From positions 1 through 64,000 of the forward strand of contig NZ_CP071794.1 of the NCBI RefSeq assembly GCF_017498565.1: DNA of 64,000 nt. The letters run 5' to 3'. This document shows, in pieces, positions 34,922 through 43,909 of the stretch; the stretch's first letter is position 1; each line of letters starts with the position of its first letter. The DNA comes from Parasphingorhabdus cellanae (GTDB lineage Bacteria > Pseudomonadota > Alphaproteobacteria > Sphingomonadales > Sphingomonadaceae). A program made the translations under genes and the position numbers. The notes beneath the pieces were generated by a model. That model was not told the origin of the DNA, did not search any database, and saw nothing but the letters and a program-made list of their open reading frames with translations.

Positions 34922-36375
34922 TGGATTACAGACTTTCACTCATATTTACGCTGCCTGAGATCATCCTGACGGTCAGCAGTCTGATTTTGCTGCTGGTTGC
35001 GGCTTTTGGCGGCGTTAAATCGGCGCGTTTGGTTACAATCCTCTCCGTGGTGGCGCTATTTGGTGCGTCGGCCTATGCGTTGGAATTTCTGACAAACCCT
35101 TCCTTCGAATTTGGTGGGGACGCGTTTTACGGGCTTTATCGCATGGACGGGTTTGGAAGCTTTGCGAAACTGCTCATATATTTTGCTGCGATAATCTCGC
35201 TGATGGTCGCTCCGCGCTTTTTCAAAGATAGCGGTGCCTATCGCCCCGAATATCCCGTGCTGATCCTGTTCGCGACGATTGGTATGGGCCTGATGGTGTC
35301 GGCTGTTGACCTCATGACGCTGTATATCGGTCTCGAACTCAACAGCCTGTCCGCCTATGTTTTGGCAAGCTTTATTCGCAACGATGTCCGTTCTTCCGAG
35401 GCGGGCTTGAAATATTTCGTGCTCGGCGCTTTGGCGAGCGGCATGCTGCTCTTTGGCATGTCACTGGTATATGGGTTCGCAGGATCGACTAGCTTCTCGG
35501 TGATTAGCGATACGCTTACCGGCGATCTTTCAACCGGGCCGCTAATCGGCGTGGTTTTGGTCCTGGCTGGTCTGGCGTTTAAAATCAGCGCCGTACCATT
35601 TCATATGTGGACGCCGGATGTTTATGAAGGCGCGCCGACACCGGTTACGGCCTTTTTCGCCAGCGCACCCAAGGTTGCCGCAATAGCACTGACCGTTCGG
35701 GTGATAATCGATGCTTTTGGAAGCCAGACATCAACATGGCAGCAGATCATTGTCTTTGTGGCCTTGGCATCGATAGTACTTGGTGCGGTTGCGGCTATTG
35801 GCCAACAGAATATAAAGCGTCTGCTGGCCTATAGTTCGATCAACAATGTTGGTTTTCTGCTTATCGGCTTAGCCGCTGGCACCGAGCAAGGCGTTTCCGC
35901 GATGCTGTTCTACCTTGTTATCTATCTCGCGATGACGCTTGGTAGTTTTATCTGCGTGATGGAAATGCGGGATGCCGATGGGAAGCCACTGGAATCTCTG
36001 TCCAGTCTGGCAGGACTGTCACAAACCCGTCCTGGCCTGGCGGCTGCATTTGCGGTGTTCATGTTCTCGCTGGCTGGTATTCCGCCGCTTTTCGGTTTCT
36101 GGGGCAAGTTCCTTGTCTTTGATGCAGCCGTTGCTGCGGGCATGTTGCCGCTGGCCGTTATCGGCATTGCCGCCTCGGTAATTGGTGCTTTTTATTATAT
36201 CAAGGTCGTCAAAATCATCTATTTCGATGATCCTGCTGGAGAAATTGTTCGGACCGGTCACAAGACCGAAAACAGCTTGATAGCGTTAATGGCAATAGCC
36301 GTCTCGCCGCTCGGCTATCTCGCCATTCCCTTGTTGGCACCGGTAACGGCCACAGCGGCTCAGGCTTTATTCTGA
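34921..36375 (+). CDS. nuoN: NADH-quinone oxidoreductase subunit N
   Basis: Proximal antiporter-like subunit, the last gene of the nuo operon. 484 residues with about 14 predicted helices. Signatures: LMTLYIGLELNSLSAYVLA near 126-144 with the pump Glu, FKISAVPFHMWTPDVYEGAPTPVTAFFASAPKVAA near 220-254, and QQNIKRLLAYSSINNVGFLL. Its stop TGA (36373-36375) overlaps a CTG codon that probably starts birA. Confidence 0.95.
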   Translation: MDYRLSLIFTLPEIILTVSSLILLLVAAFGGVKSARLVTILSVVALFGASAYALEFLTNPSFEFGGDAFYGLYRMDGFGSFAKLLIYFAAIISLMVAPRFFKDSGAYRPEYPVLILFATIGMGLMVSAVDLMTLYIGLELNSLSAYVLASFIRNDVRSSEAGLKYFVLGALASGMLLFGMSLVYGFAGSTSFSVISDTLTGDLSTGPLIGVVLVLAGLAFKISAVPFHMWTPDVYEGAPTPVTAFFASAPKVAAIALTVRVIIDAFGSQTSTWQQIIVFVALASIVLGAVAAIGQQNIKRLLAYSSINNVGFLLIGLAAGTEQGVSAMLFYLVIYLAMTLGSFICVMEMRDADGKPLESLSSLAGLSQTRPGLAAAFAVFMFSLAGIPPLFGFWGKFLVFDAAVAAGMLPLAVIGIAASVIGAFYYIKVVKIIYFDDPAGEIVRTGHKTENSLIALMAIAVSPLGYLAIPLLAPVTATAAQALF

Positions 36376-37088
36376 CCATCCGTATAGAAACGGTAGCCGA
36401 GACCGCATCCACCAATGCGGATATGAAAGCGCGTGCCCGAGATGGTGCGGAAGAAGGGCTCTGGCTTCGCGCTGAAAAGCAAAGCGGCGGGATCGGGCGA
36501 TTGGGCCGCAGATGGGAAAGTCCAAAAGGTAATCTTTATTGCAGCACAATAGTGAGCTGTCGTCATGAATATCCAGCCCCTTCAACTTTATCCTTTGTCA
36601 CCGCTCTCGCAGTGCACAAAGCGATTGGTGCGCATCTTTCTCATAAGGAAATCTGGTTGAAATGGCCCAATGATATACTGGTTTCCGGCTTGAAAATCTG
36701 CGGTATCTTGTTGGAACGTTCGGGCGATGCGGTAATCGTCGGCATCGGCGTAAACGTGGCAATAGCGCCCGAAATTGACGGCCGTATTGTCACCAGCCTC
36801 CACAAAGAAGGAAGCAAGTCAGATCTGACGGCAGCAGCGTTTTTGGAGACTTTGGCACAATGTTTTGCCGATATGCTGGATTTATGGCGCGTATCGGGTC
36901 TTGAAGCGATTTTAAGCGCATGGCAGCAGCGAGCCCATCCACTGGGAACACGCTTGTCGACCAGCGGTGTGAATGGAGAGCGTCTGGACGGAGAATATGC
37001 AGGCCTTTCTGATGATGGCGCACTACGCTTGAGAAAGCCTGACGGAACGCTTATCGAGATACATGCCGGCGATGTCGATGTCGGATAG
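36372..37088 (+). CDS. birA: Biotin--[acetyl-CoA-carboxylase] ligase
   Basis: Attaches biotin to the carboxyl carrier protein through biotinyl-AMP. The conserved enzyme N-terminus TIRIETVAETASTNADMKARA is fully coded upstream of the first ATG (36423), so the start must be earlier. The only in-frame candidate beside the nuoN stop is CTG at 36372 (CTGA overlap), giving 238 residues. Motifs: STNADM, then GGIGRLGRRWESPKGNLY near 44-61 (biotinyl-AMP loop, here GIGRLGRRW), LKWPNDILVSGLKICGILLE near 97-116. There is no N-terminal winged helix, so it is a ligase-only form without repressor activity. The C-terminal SH3-like domain is present. Confidence 0.85.
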   Translation: MTIRIETVAETASTNADMKARARDGAEEGLWLRAEKQSGGIGRLGRRWESPKGNLYCSTIVSCRHEYPAPSTLSFVTALAVHKAIGAHLSHKEIWLKWPNDILVSGLKICGILLERSGDAVIVGIGVNVAIAPEIDGRIVTSLHKEGSKSDLTAAAFLETLAQCFADMLDLWRVSGLEAILSAWQQRAHPLGTRLSTSGVNGERLDGEYAGLSDDGALRLRKPDGTLIEIHAGDVDVG

Positions 37089-37103
37089 AAAAAGAGGTCA
37101 AAA

Positions 37104-37883
37104 ATGCTACTCGCTATAGATGCCGGCAATACCAATGTCGTATTTGCCCTCTTTGATGGCTCTGAAATCAAGGCCCGTTGGCGTATCGCGACCGATCCGC
37201 GCCGCACCGCCGACGAATATGTTGTGTGGCTGCGTCAGTTGTTGGAATTGAACGATCTGGGTTTAAATGCTGTAGATGCCGTGATTATCGGCACTGTGGT
37301 TCCGCGTGCCTTGCATAATTTGACTGTCTTAGCCGAGAAATATTTTGGTGTCACACCCTTGGTGGCTGGTCGCGGAGACGCGGAATGGGGCGTTGCGCTG
37401 GATGTAGCGCAACCGGATACGGTTGGTGCGGACCGGGTGTTGAACATCATTGCAGCGCATGAAACCTACAAGCAGGATATCGTAATTATCGATTTCGGTA
37501 CGGCTACAACTTTTGATGTCGCAGACTATGACGGTGCTTATAAAGGTGGTGTCATCGCGCCAGGCATCAATCTGTCGCTTGATGCGTTGGTCGGCAAAAC
37601 TGCGCAATTGCCGCGTATTGCGCTAGAGGCACCTGATGATGACAATGTCATTGGACGCACGACCGAAAGCCAAATGTTGATTGGTATCTTCTGGGGCTAT
37701 GTCGGGATGATTGAGGGACTCGTCAAACGCACCAAAGTACAAATAGGCCGGCCCACCAAAGTTATCGCAACCGGCGGACTTTCCGTGCTATTTGATGAAC
37801 ATACGGACGTATTTGATCATCTTGAGTCTGACCTTACCCTGCGCGGATTGTTAATCCTCTACCAGAGAGCAACCAACACCTAA
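37104..37883 (+). CDS. coaX: Type III pantothenate kinase
   Basis: First step of CoA synthesis, feedback-insensitive type III kinase. 259 residues. ASKHA-fold motifs: [19 protein letters not shown] at the N-terminus (phosphate loop, Asp6), then [14 protein letters not shown] near 107-120 and [15 protein letters not shown] near 128-142, and [14 protein letters not shown] [19 protein letters not shown] lies 8 bases before the ATG. It abuts rnj with one shared base. The order birA-coaX-rnj after nuoN is common in alphaproteobacteria. Confidence 0.94.
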   Translation: MLLAIDAGNTNVVFALFDGSEIKARWRIATDPRRTADEYVVWLRQLLELNDLGLNAVDAVIIGTVVPRALHNLTVLAEKYFGVTPLVAGRGDAEWGVALDVAQPDTVGADRVLNIIAAHETYKQDIVIIDFGTATTFDVADYDGAYKGGVIAPGINLSLDALVGKTAQLPRIALEAPDDDNVIGRTTESQMLIGIFWGYVGMIEGLVKRTKVQIGRPTKVIATGGLSVLFDEHTDVFDHLESDLTLRGLLILYQRATNT

Positions 37884-39523
37884 TGATAAAACCGAAAAAC
37901 GAACTTCTCTTCCTGGCTCTTGGCGGGTCAGCGGAGATAGGCATGAACGTCAATCTATATGGTTGCGATGGCAAATGGGTCATGGTCGACCTCGGTATGA
38001 CTTTTGCGGATCCAGGCTATCCTGGTATTGACCTGATTTTGCCTGATCTCGAGTTTATTGAGAAACAATCGAAAAATCTGTTGGGTATCGTGCTCACCCA
38101 CGGCCATGAAGACCATATCGGCGCGATTCCCTATTTTGCTGATGAATTGGATGTTCCGCTTTATGCAACGCCATTTACAGCCGGACTCATAAGACGGAAA
38201 TTGGAAGAAGCGGGCTTGGAAAATGATGTGGAGCTAAACATCATCCCGAATGAAGGCAGCTTTGACTTAGGACCCTTCGGCTTTCGCTATTTGCCAATTG
38301 CGCACAGCATTGCAGAGGGCAATGCGCTGTTGATTGACACGCCTTATGGCAAGATATTTCATACTGGCGACTGGAAGCTGGATGCCGAACCGATGTTGGG
38401 CGTACCGTCGACACCCGAGCAGCTCACAGCAGTCGGTGATGAGGGTGTATTGGCAATGGTTTGTGATTCCACCAATGTTTTTAACGATGCGGCATCGGGT
38501 TCGGAAGGCGATGTATATCGCAACTTGATACGCGTGGTCGAAGGCCTTGATAACAGGGTATTGGTGACGACATTTGCCTCTAATGCGGCGCGGCTTCAAA
38601 CGCTGGGTGAAGTCGCGAAACATTCCGGGCGACAGTTATGTGTAGCGGGACGATCGCTTGATCGCATGATCGAAAATTCGCGCGAAAATGGTTATCTGAA
38701 AGACTTTCCGCCGACTGTTAGCTTTGATGATGCGATGAATATTCCGCGCGATGAGATCATGATTATCGCAACTGGCGGACAGGGAGAGGCAAGGGCCGCA
38801 TTGGGACGTATTGCTGGCGATACCCACAAAATTAAATTGACTGAAGGTGATCATGTCTTGTTCTCTTCAAAACAGATACCGGGCAATGAGATCGCGATTG
38901 GTCGCATCCAGAATCAACTAGCTGCAAAGGGAGTTGTGATGATCACCGACAGACAAGAGCATATCCATGTATCGGGTCATCCTGGTCGTCCGGAATTGGC
39001 AGAAATGTACAAATGGATTCGTCCAGAGATATTGGTGCCAGTCCATGGTGAAATTCGGCACATGAAAGAGCAAGCGCGTTTTGCGGAGGAGCAAGGCGTA
39101 CCCCAGACAGTCTTCCAGCAAAATGGCGATGTTGTTCGCTTGGCACCAGATGGGCCTAAGATTTTGCGTCAGGAGCGGACGGGGCGGCTTGTTGTCGACG
39201 GCGATGTGATCATTCCAGCTGACGGCAAAACGCTCAATGAACGAAGGAAAATTGCCTATAATGGTATGATTTCCGTGGCGATAGGTCTTGATGCCAAAGG
39301 CAAAATATCGGGGCAGCCCTCGCTCCGGCTGTCCGGTGTTCCGCTAGAGGAAGACGAGGAAGATTTTCTCGACGAGATTTGCGACAAGATTGCGAAGAAT
39401 TTCAAAAAGCCGGTTGGTGATATCAACAGGTTTTCGGAAGAGGTTCGTTTGATGGTCCGGCGCAGCGCGACCGAATGGACGGGAAAGAAACCGATTGTGG
39501 CGGTGTTGGTGGTAGAGGCCTGA
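37883..39523 (+). CDS. rnj: Ribonuclease J
   Basis: Metallo-beta-lactamase/beta-CASP ribonuclease, 5'-3' exonuclease and endonuclease in RNA decay. 546 residues. The zinc motif is LTHGHEDHIG with His73, His75, Asp77 and His78. Further metal ligands lie in PIAHSIAEGN and HTGDWKLD near 155-160. The beta-CASP part has IMIIATGGQGEARAAL and HVSGHPGRPELAEMYKWIRP, followed by the conserved VPVHGEIRHM. A C-terminal domain of about 100 residues follows. The start overlaps the coaX stop (TAATG). Confidence 0.93.
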   Translation: MIKPKNELLFLALGGSAEIGMNVNLYGCDGKWVMVDLGMTFADPGYPGIDLILPDLEFIEKQSKNLLGIVLTHGHEDHIGAIPYFADELDVPLYATPFTAGLIRRKLEEAGLENDVELNIIPNEGSFDLGPFGFRYLPIAHSIAEGNALLIDTPYGKIFHTGDWKLDAEPMLGVPSTPEQLTAVGDEGVLAMVCDSTNVFNDAASGSEGDVYRNLIRVVEGLDNRVLVTTFASNAARLQTLGEVAKHSGRQLCVAGRSLDRMIENSRENGYLKDFPPTVSFDDAMNIPRDEIMIIATGGQGEARAALGRIAGDTHKIKLTEGDHVLFSSKQIPGNEIAIGRIQNQLAAKGVVMITDRQEHIHVSGHPGRPELAEMYKWIRPEILVPVHGEIRHMKEQARFAEEQGVPQTVFQQNGDVVRLAPDGPKILRQERTGRLVVDGDVIIPADGKTLNERRKIAYNGMISVAIGLDAKGKISGQPSLRLSGVPLEEDEEDFLDEICDKIAKNFKKPVGDINRFSEEVRLMVRRSATEWTGKKPIVAVLVVEA

Positions 39524-39527
39524 GCTC

Positions 39528-39809
39528 ATGGATTGGACATCAATTCTTGCCATCTACGTGCTGTTTTGGGTGATTTCCGCCTTTATAATATTGCCTTTTG
39601 GCATACGCAACCATGCGGAAACAGGTGTTGATATGGTCCAGGGACAAGCCGACGGTGCGCCGGTAAATTTCAGACCGGGCCGCGTGCTGTTGTATACAAC
39701 GTTGCTGGCAACGCTTGCATTTGTGCTATTCTATTTCAATTATACGAACCAGTGGATTACGGTCGAGGATATCGACTTCTTCGGTAGCATCGAACGTCTG
39801 GCTGATTAA
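39528..39809 (+). CDS. DUF1467 family membrane protein
   Basis: 93 residues with two predicted membrane helices (about 6-25 and 52-72). The motif VISAFIILPFGIRNHAETG followed by GAPVNFRPGRVLLYTTLLATL is what I know as DUF1467, a small alphaproteobacterial membrane family of unknown function that usually sits after rnj. It starts 4 bases after the rnj stop. It ends 13 bases before the stop of the convergent coiled-coil gene. Confidence 0.85.
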   Translation: MDWTSILAIYVLFWVISAFIILPFGIRNHAETGVDMVQGQADGAPVNFRPGRVLLYTTLLATLAFVLFYFNYTNQWITVEDIDFFGSIERLAD

Positions 39810-39822
39810 CTATCGGCTATAA

Positions 39823-42168
39823 CTAGCTACGCAGACGTTCGATTGCCTGCGCCAATGCGACATATAATTTACCGATGTCGGAAGACAGCAGGGTGACGCT
39901 CACCGCGCTGCCATCTCGCGTTGCGAGGACGCCTCGAAGCATGGTCTCGAAATCATGGATATAGCGGTTCACATGTTCACGGAATTCAGAATTATTGTCA
40001 TATTCTGACAATATCTCGCGAACTTCTCCAGCATCCAGCAAACGGACGGCACGGCGTGTAAATATGCCGCGGTCGCCTTTCAGATAAGCGGCCCATTCCG
40101 TGTCGGTTACTTCATTGGACAGCAATTTGGTGACATCAATTGCCGTTGAATTAAGCGACTCGGTCAGCGAGGCAACACGGCGGGTGAAATTCTCTTCGCT
40201 GCTCTGTTCGGCTTTTTCCTTGGCGAACAGAATCCGTTGTTCCAGCTTGACCGTCATTTCTTCAATAGCATTGAGCTGACTGGTCAGGTGACCCGCCGTT
40301 GACTCGGTTGTCGCCACTGCATTGGAGACAGCTTTTTCCAGCTTGGGTGCAATTGATGTAATTTTCTCGTCAATAATCTTGTTGAGAGCTTCTTCGCTGA
40401 CCCTCTCAAAGGCTTCTGCAGAACTGGATATAGAATTTTCCAGTGCCTCCCGCGAGTGTTCCGATGCCTGTCTTGCCGTTTCTTTAACGCGGAGCAGGGC
40501 ACTGATCAATTTCTCTCCGGCACTCTCGGCCAAAGCTTCATTTTGATCCCGAACGTCTTGCAGCTCTTTGGCTAGTCCTTCGATTTTCCCGAGAACATTA
40601 TCAGTCGCGATATTCCCATCGTGGCTCAACTTAGCAAGCTTGGCGCGCTGTTCTTCAATGGCTTCATCAGATTTTTCAATCTTTGCGGTAACCTCATCCG
40701 CTACAATGCCGACTTTCGAAGCTTCTTCCGTCATGCGGCCAAAGGAAGCGAAGCTGGTTTCGGTTTTTTCGTTCATCCGCTCAAAGGCTGCTGGCAGCGT
40801 TTCATCAAGCTCTCGGGCACTACTATCCAGCGCGACCAGCATCCGCTCTATTCGCTCAATCATGCCGTCAGCGGTGCCATGTCCTTCTTCGATAGAAGCT
40901 TTGAGCGCTTCACTATTCTGCTCAAGAGCGGTCATCGCAAAAGCAAGTTTAGCGGTTTTCTCTCCGCTTTCATTGTCCAGCGTTTCGACTTTGGCAGAAA
41001 TTTCAATTATATTCTGATTAAGTTCTGCAACCAATTTTTTCAGGCGAGCCTCTTCATCATCTGCGGCCTTACCGACTGAGGCCATTGTTTCTTCCAAGGC
41101 CGCAAGGTCAGCTCTGATGGCTTGAGAGCTCTCCGATGTCTCTGTCGCTAATTCCGCGCGGGTCTCGTGCAGTGCTTCCATTACTTCCGCCGATGCGTTT
41201 TTCAAAACACCAGCGATACGATTGGTCCCGGTTTCAGCCTCAGCCAATTGTGTTGTGAGTTTCTTTTTGATGTCTTCTGCGGTTGTCGCAAGATTATCTA
41301 GTGATTCTTCGGAGCGTTGGGTGAGCTCATCCAGACTTTTCTTCGCCGCTGTACCAACATCTCCAACCCGTTTGAGCGTCGTAACCATAGCGGCAATTTC
41401 TGCTTGTGCCGAACGGCCCGAATTTCCGATTTGGTTTGTTACGTCTTTGGCGGTGTTTATCACCACAGGCAGATGCTCACGCAGTTGCTCAAGATTTTTA
41501 AAAGCTGCTCCGCCAACATCATCCAATTTCTTCATCTTGGACAACCCGTCGCTCAACGCCGTTTTGATATTTCCAGCTGCTTTGTTGAGTTTATCGGAAG
41601 ACTGGGAGCCCAATGTCTCTAATTCTCTGGTTTCGCCAGCGAGGAATTCCCGTGCCATTGCCAGTTCATTGTTTACAGTCTTAAGACGATATTCCAGCTG
41701 TTCCGATTCTGCACGTAACGAAGACGCCACATCGTCGAAGCGTTTCGCTTCCCGGGTGCTGTTGCGCATATAGAGCAAATAGAGGATCGCGAAGGTCGCA
41801 ATGGGCAGACAGAATTGCGAAAGCAGTTCAATTCCACCCTTCATGGTGGGAATTGTTGTAAATATATCGCGATTGGCCCACGCAAAAAAGCCAGTCCATA
41901 ATGCTATTGAGAGCCCCAATAAGATAGGTGCGAAGAACTGGCTTTTTGAAGATGGAACGGCGTCGTCATCGCTGTAATGACTCCACTCTTCGTCACTATT
42001 TATCTCTTCAACATGTTGTTCCGCATTGATTTCCTCTGCCTTCGTACGATCTTCGTCGCTGCGTTCGAGGGCTTCACTGCCTTCTGTTTCGTCAATTTCG
42101 ACATGTTCCATATGAGGCTCTGTGCCTTGGTCACGTCTAATTCCGATAATTTTTGATCCTGCTGTCAT
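39823..42168 (-). CDS. Two-TM membrane protein with a very long coiled coil
   Basis: 781 residues, not recognised as a named family. The N-terminus (1-75) is acidic. Two predicted membrane helices follow (about 79-99 and 115-134), then about 540 residues of coiled coil (about 140-680) full of Glu, Lys, Ser, Thr and Ala with repeated blocks such as AGETRELETLGSQSSDKLN. The C-terminal 110 residues are different (EWAAYLKGDRGIFTRRAVRLL, REHVNRYIHDFETMLRGVLATRDG) and conserved-looking. The layout of two helices plus long coiled coil is like the Caulobacter polarity factor TipN; homology is not shown. It is divergent from the Hpt-like gene with 69 bases between starts. Confidence 0.7.
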   Translation of the reverse strand: MTAGSKIIGIRRDQGTEPHMEHVEIDETEGSEALERSDEDRTKAEEINAEQHVEEINSDEEWSHYSDDDAVPSSKSQFFAPILLGLSIALWTGFFAWANRDIFTTIPTMKGGIELLSQFCLPIATFAILYLLYMRNSTREAKRFDDVASSLRAESEQLEYRLKTVNNELAMAREFLAGETRELETLGSQSSDKLNKAAGNIKTALSDGLSKMKKLDDVGGAAFKNLEQLREHLPVVINTAKDVTNQIGNSGRSAQAEIAAMVTTLKRVGDVGTAAKKSLDELTQRSEESLDNLATTAEDIKKKLTTQLAEAETGTNRIAGVLKNASAEVMEALHETRAELATETSESSQAIRADLAALEETMASVGKAADDEEARLKKLVAELNQNIIEISAKVETLDNESGEKTAKLAFAMTALEQNSEALKASIEEGHGTADGMIERIERMLVALDSSARELDETLPAAFERMNEKTETSFASFGRMTEEASKVGIVADEVTAKIEKSDEAIEEQRAKLAKLSHDGNIATDNVLGKIEGLAKELQDVRDQNEALAESAGEKLISALLRVKETARQASEHSREALENSISSSAEAFERVSEEALNKIIDEKITSIAPKLEKAVSNAVATTESTAGHLTSQLNAIEEMTVKLEQRILFAKEKAEQSSEENFTRRVASLTESLNSTAIDVTKLLSNEVTDTEWAAYLKGDRGIFTRRAVRLLDAGEVREILSEYDNNSEFREHVNRYIHDFETMLRGVLATRDGSAVSVTLLSSDIGKLYVALAQAIERLRS

Positions 42169-42237
42169 GAGTCGTATTTACCATTAAAACGCGTCGGGAG
42201 AAACCATAAGTTAACCATGGCGCCTTAGAAAAGCCTC

Positions 42238-42546
42238 ATGTCATTTGATTACGGAGCGCTCGACGCGGCATTGGCCGCAGCAGTAGGTGACGATCAGTCG
42301 CTTATCGCCGAGCTACGCACAGCCTTTCTGGATAGCGCGAAACGGCAAGTTGATTTGCTGCATAGGGCGCGTTGTGATGCCAATTGGCAATATGCAGCCT
42401 GGCGTTTGAAAGGTCTGGCGGCCAGTTTTGGGGCGACGCAGGTTCTTATATTGGCCGAAGAGGCCGCGACAGCTGCGCCAGGTGAACCAACAGTGTTGAG
42501 AAGGCTCGAACAAGCTATCGCGGCGATTGAAAATCATCGCGACTAA
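42238..42546 (+). CDS. Hpt-like four-helix protein lacking the phospho-accepting histidine
   Basis: 102 residues in the shape of a histidine phosphotransfer domain. The central motif reads YAAWRLKGLAASFGA (residues 52-66), where true Hpt proteins have AAHxLKGxAxxxGA. Lys58, Gly59 and the following Ala/Gly positions are kept, but Trp55 (TGG, 42400-42402) stands in place of the His. TGG cannot become a His codon by one change. The protein may therefore bind a partner such as a receiver or kinase without phosphotransfer. It is divergent from the coiled-coil gene and followed by the membrane protein 42655-43857. Confidence 0.65.
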   Translation: MSFDYGALDAALAAAVGDDQSLIAELRTAFLDSAKRQVDLLHRARCDANWQYAAWRLKGLAASFGATQVLILAEEAATAAPGEPTVLRRLEQAIAAIENHRD

Positions 42547-42654
42547 ATGATCCAAATATTTGATGACAGTTTATCGGCAGATATAGCTTTGATGCTATTG
42601 CCGTAAATCCTATAAGAAGCCGAGACCGTTTGGTTTGTGATCTAGGATGATTTG

Positions 42655-43857
42655 TTGAGACTAGGATTAATTTCGTTATCGGCCGAGAGTCCTGCGGGAA
42701 ATAAGCCTGCGGCCATGCTGCCTCTATTCGACAGCAATATCCTGTCACGGCAAGTGCAATCCGTCCGGCAAATGGGTGCGGAAAAGATTATTTTCTTGAG
42801 CCCCACCATGCATAGCGAGCTTCTGCAATATGCGGACAATCTGAAAAATCACGACATCAAAATTGATATCGCCCGCAATGCTCTGGATTTGCAAGACTAT
42901 GTGTCCCAAGGTGACGATTTGATCTTTCTTGGCGATGGGGTTTTTCCTGATCATTCTATTGAACAGAAAATACAGGACCAATCCGAAGAGCTGATTTACG
43001 TCGTTGCTAACGCCGACAATTACGACAATTTTGAGCGGATCGACTTAACTCACCGATGGCTTGGTATCGCACTTCTGAAAAGCGAGCGTTTGGCAGAAAT
43101 AGCTGATATTCCCGACGATTGGGACATCGGATCGGCATTGCTTCGCACTGCTGTGCAGGCAGAATCGGCGCGCGCGCTTGTTTCTGACACGGATATGCTG
43201 GATGATGCTGTATCGCAGTTGCTGAATTCAGAAGCGAGCGACGCTTATGCCAAGAGACAGCTTGGCGCGATAAAGCTGCCCAAACAGAATGTGTTTGACC
43301 GGTTCCTGCTTTGGCCCTCGATGCGCAAGCTCATTCCGGTTCTTTGGAAATCGCCCAGTGCAAAAAACTATAGTGGGTTCGCCAGCCTTGGTGCGGCGAC
43401 AGTTGCTGTAACACTGGGACTATTGGGTTGGCCCGCTGTAGCACTTGGTTTGTTGTTCGCTGGATCTATCGCCCTTGCTCTTCATCATCGAATCTCGATT
43501 CTTTCCGCACGCAGCCGCAGAGTTGATCTGCTAAGCTTGTGTTTCCATTTGCTTGCGGCGACCGTCTTGACAGTTGCGGTCGTGAATTTGGCGAGCCCTG
43601 AGTCCATGTCCGGCGACATAACCATATTGCTTTTGCTGTTTGGGAATTTGTGGATTATTTTCACGCAGCCGGAAAATAAGCGATTAAACCCGATAATACC
43701 TGATACCAGTTTGATACTATTGGTATTATTATTGGCAGCTGCCTTTGGTGTTTTTTCGACCGGGCTCTATTTGGTTACACTATTCTGTCTCGTCTATCTC
43801 ATACTTGCGCAACGCGGCGGGTCTGCTGAAGATTCGCGACCAGATCCTCTTCAATAG
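42655..43857 (+). CDS. Membrane protein with degenerate nucleotidyltransferase-like N-terminus
   Basis: 400 residues from the second of two adjacent TTG codons (42655), which best fits the AGGA at 42644-42647; the first TTG adds one residue. Residues about 1-150 resemble a sugar-nucleotidyltransferase fold (NKPAAMLPLFDSNILSRQV, EKIIFLSPTMH, DDLIFLGDGVFPD), but the Gly-rich GxGxR loop is absent. From about 240 come six or so predicted helices in a CDP-alcohol-transferase-like order without the DG..AR motif; instead there is ALHHRISILSARSRR. The pattern recalls bifunctional nucleotidyltransferase/phosphatidyltransferases with lost catalytic residues. That reading is uncertain. Confidence 0.6.
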   Translation: MRLGLISLSAESPAGNKPAAMLPLFDSNILSRQVQSVRQMGAEKIIFLSPTMHSELLQYADNLKNHDIKIDIARNALDLQDYVSQGDDLIFLGDGVFPDHSIEQKIQDQSEELIYVVANADNYDNFERIDLTHRWLGIALLKSERLAEIADIPDDWDIGSALLRTAVQAESARALVSDTDMLDDAVSQLLNSEASDAYAKRQLGAIKLPKQNVFDRFLLWPSMRKLIPVLWKSPSAKNYSGFASLGAATVAVTLGLLGWPAVALGLLFAGSIALALHHRISILSARSRRVDLLSLCFHLLAATVLTVAVVNLASPESMSGDITILLLLFGNLWIIFTQPENKRLNPIIPDTSLILLVLLLAAAFGVFSTGLYLVTLFCLVYLILAQRGGSAEDSRPDPLQ

Positions 43858-43909
43858 CAGATATTGCTACTTAGCCAGATATTAACCACATTAGCCTAGG
43901 GGTAACTCT

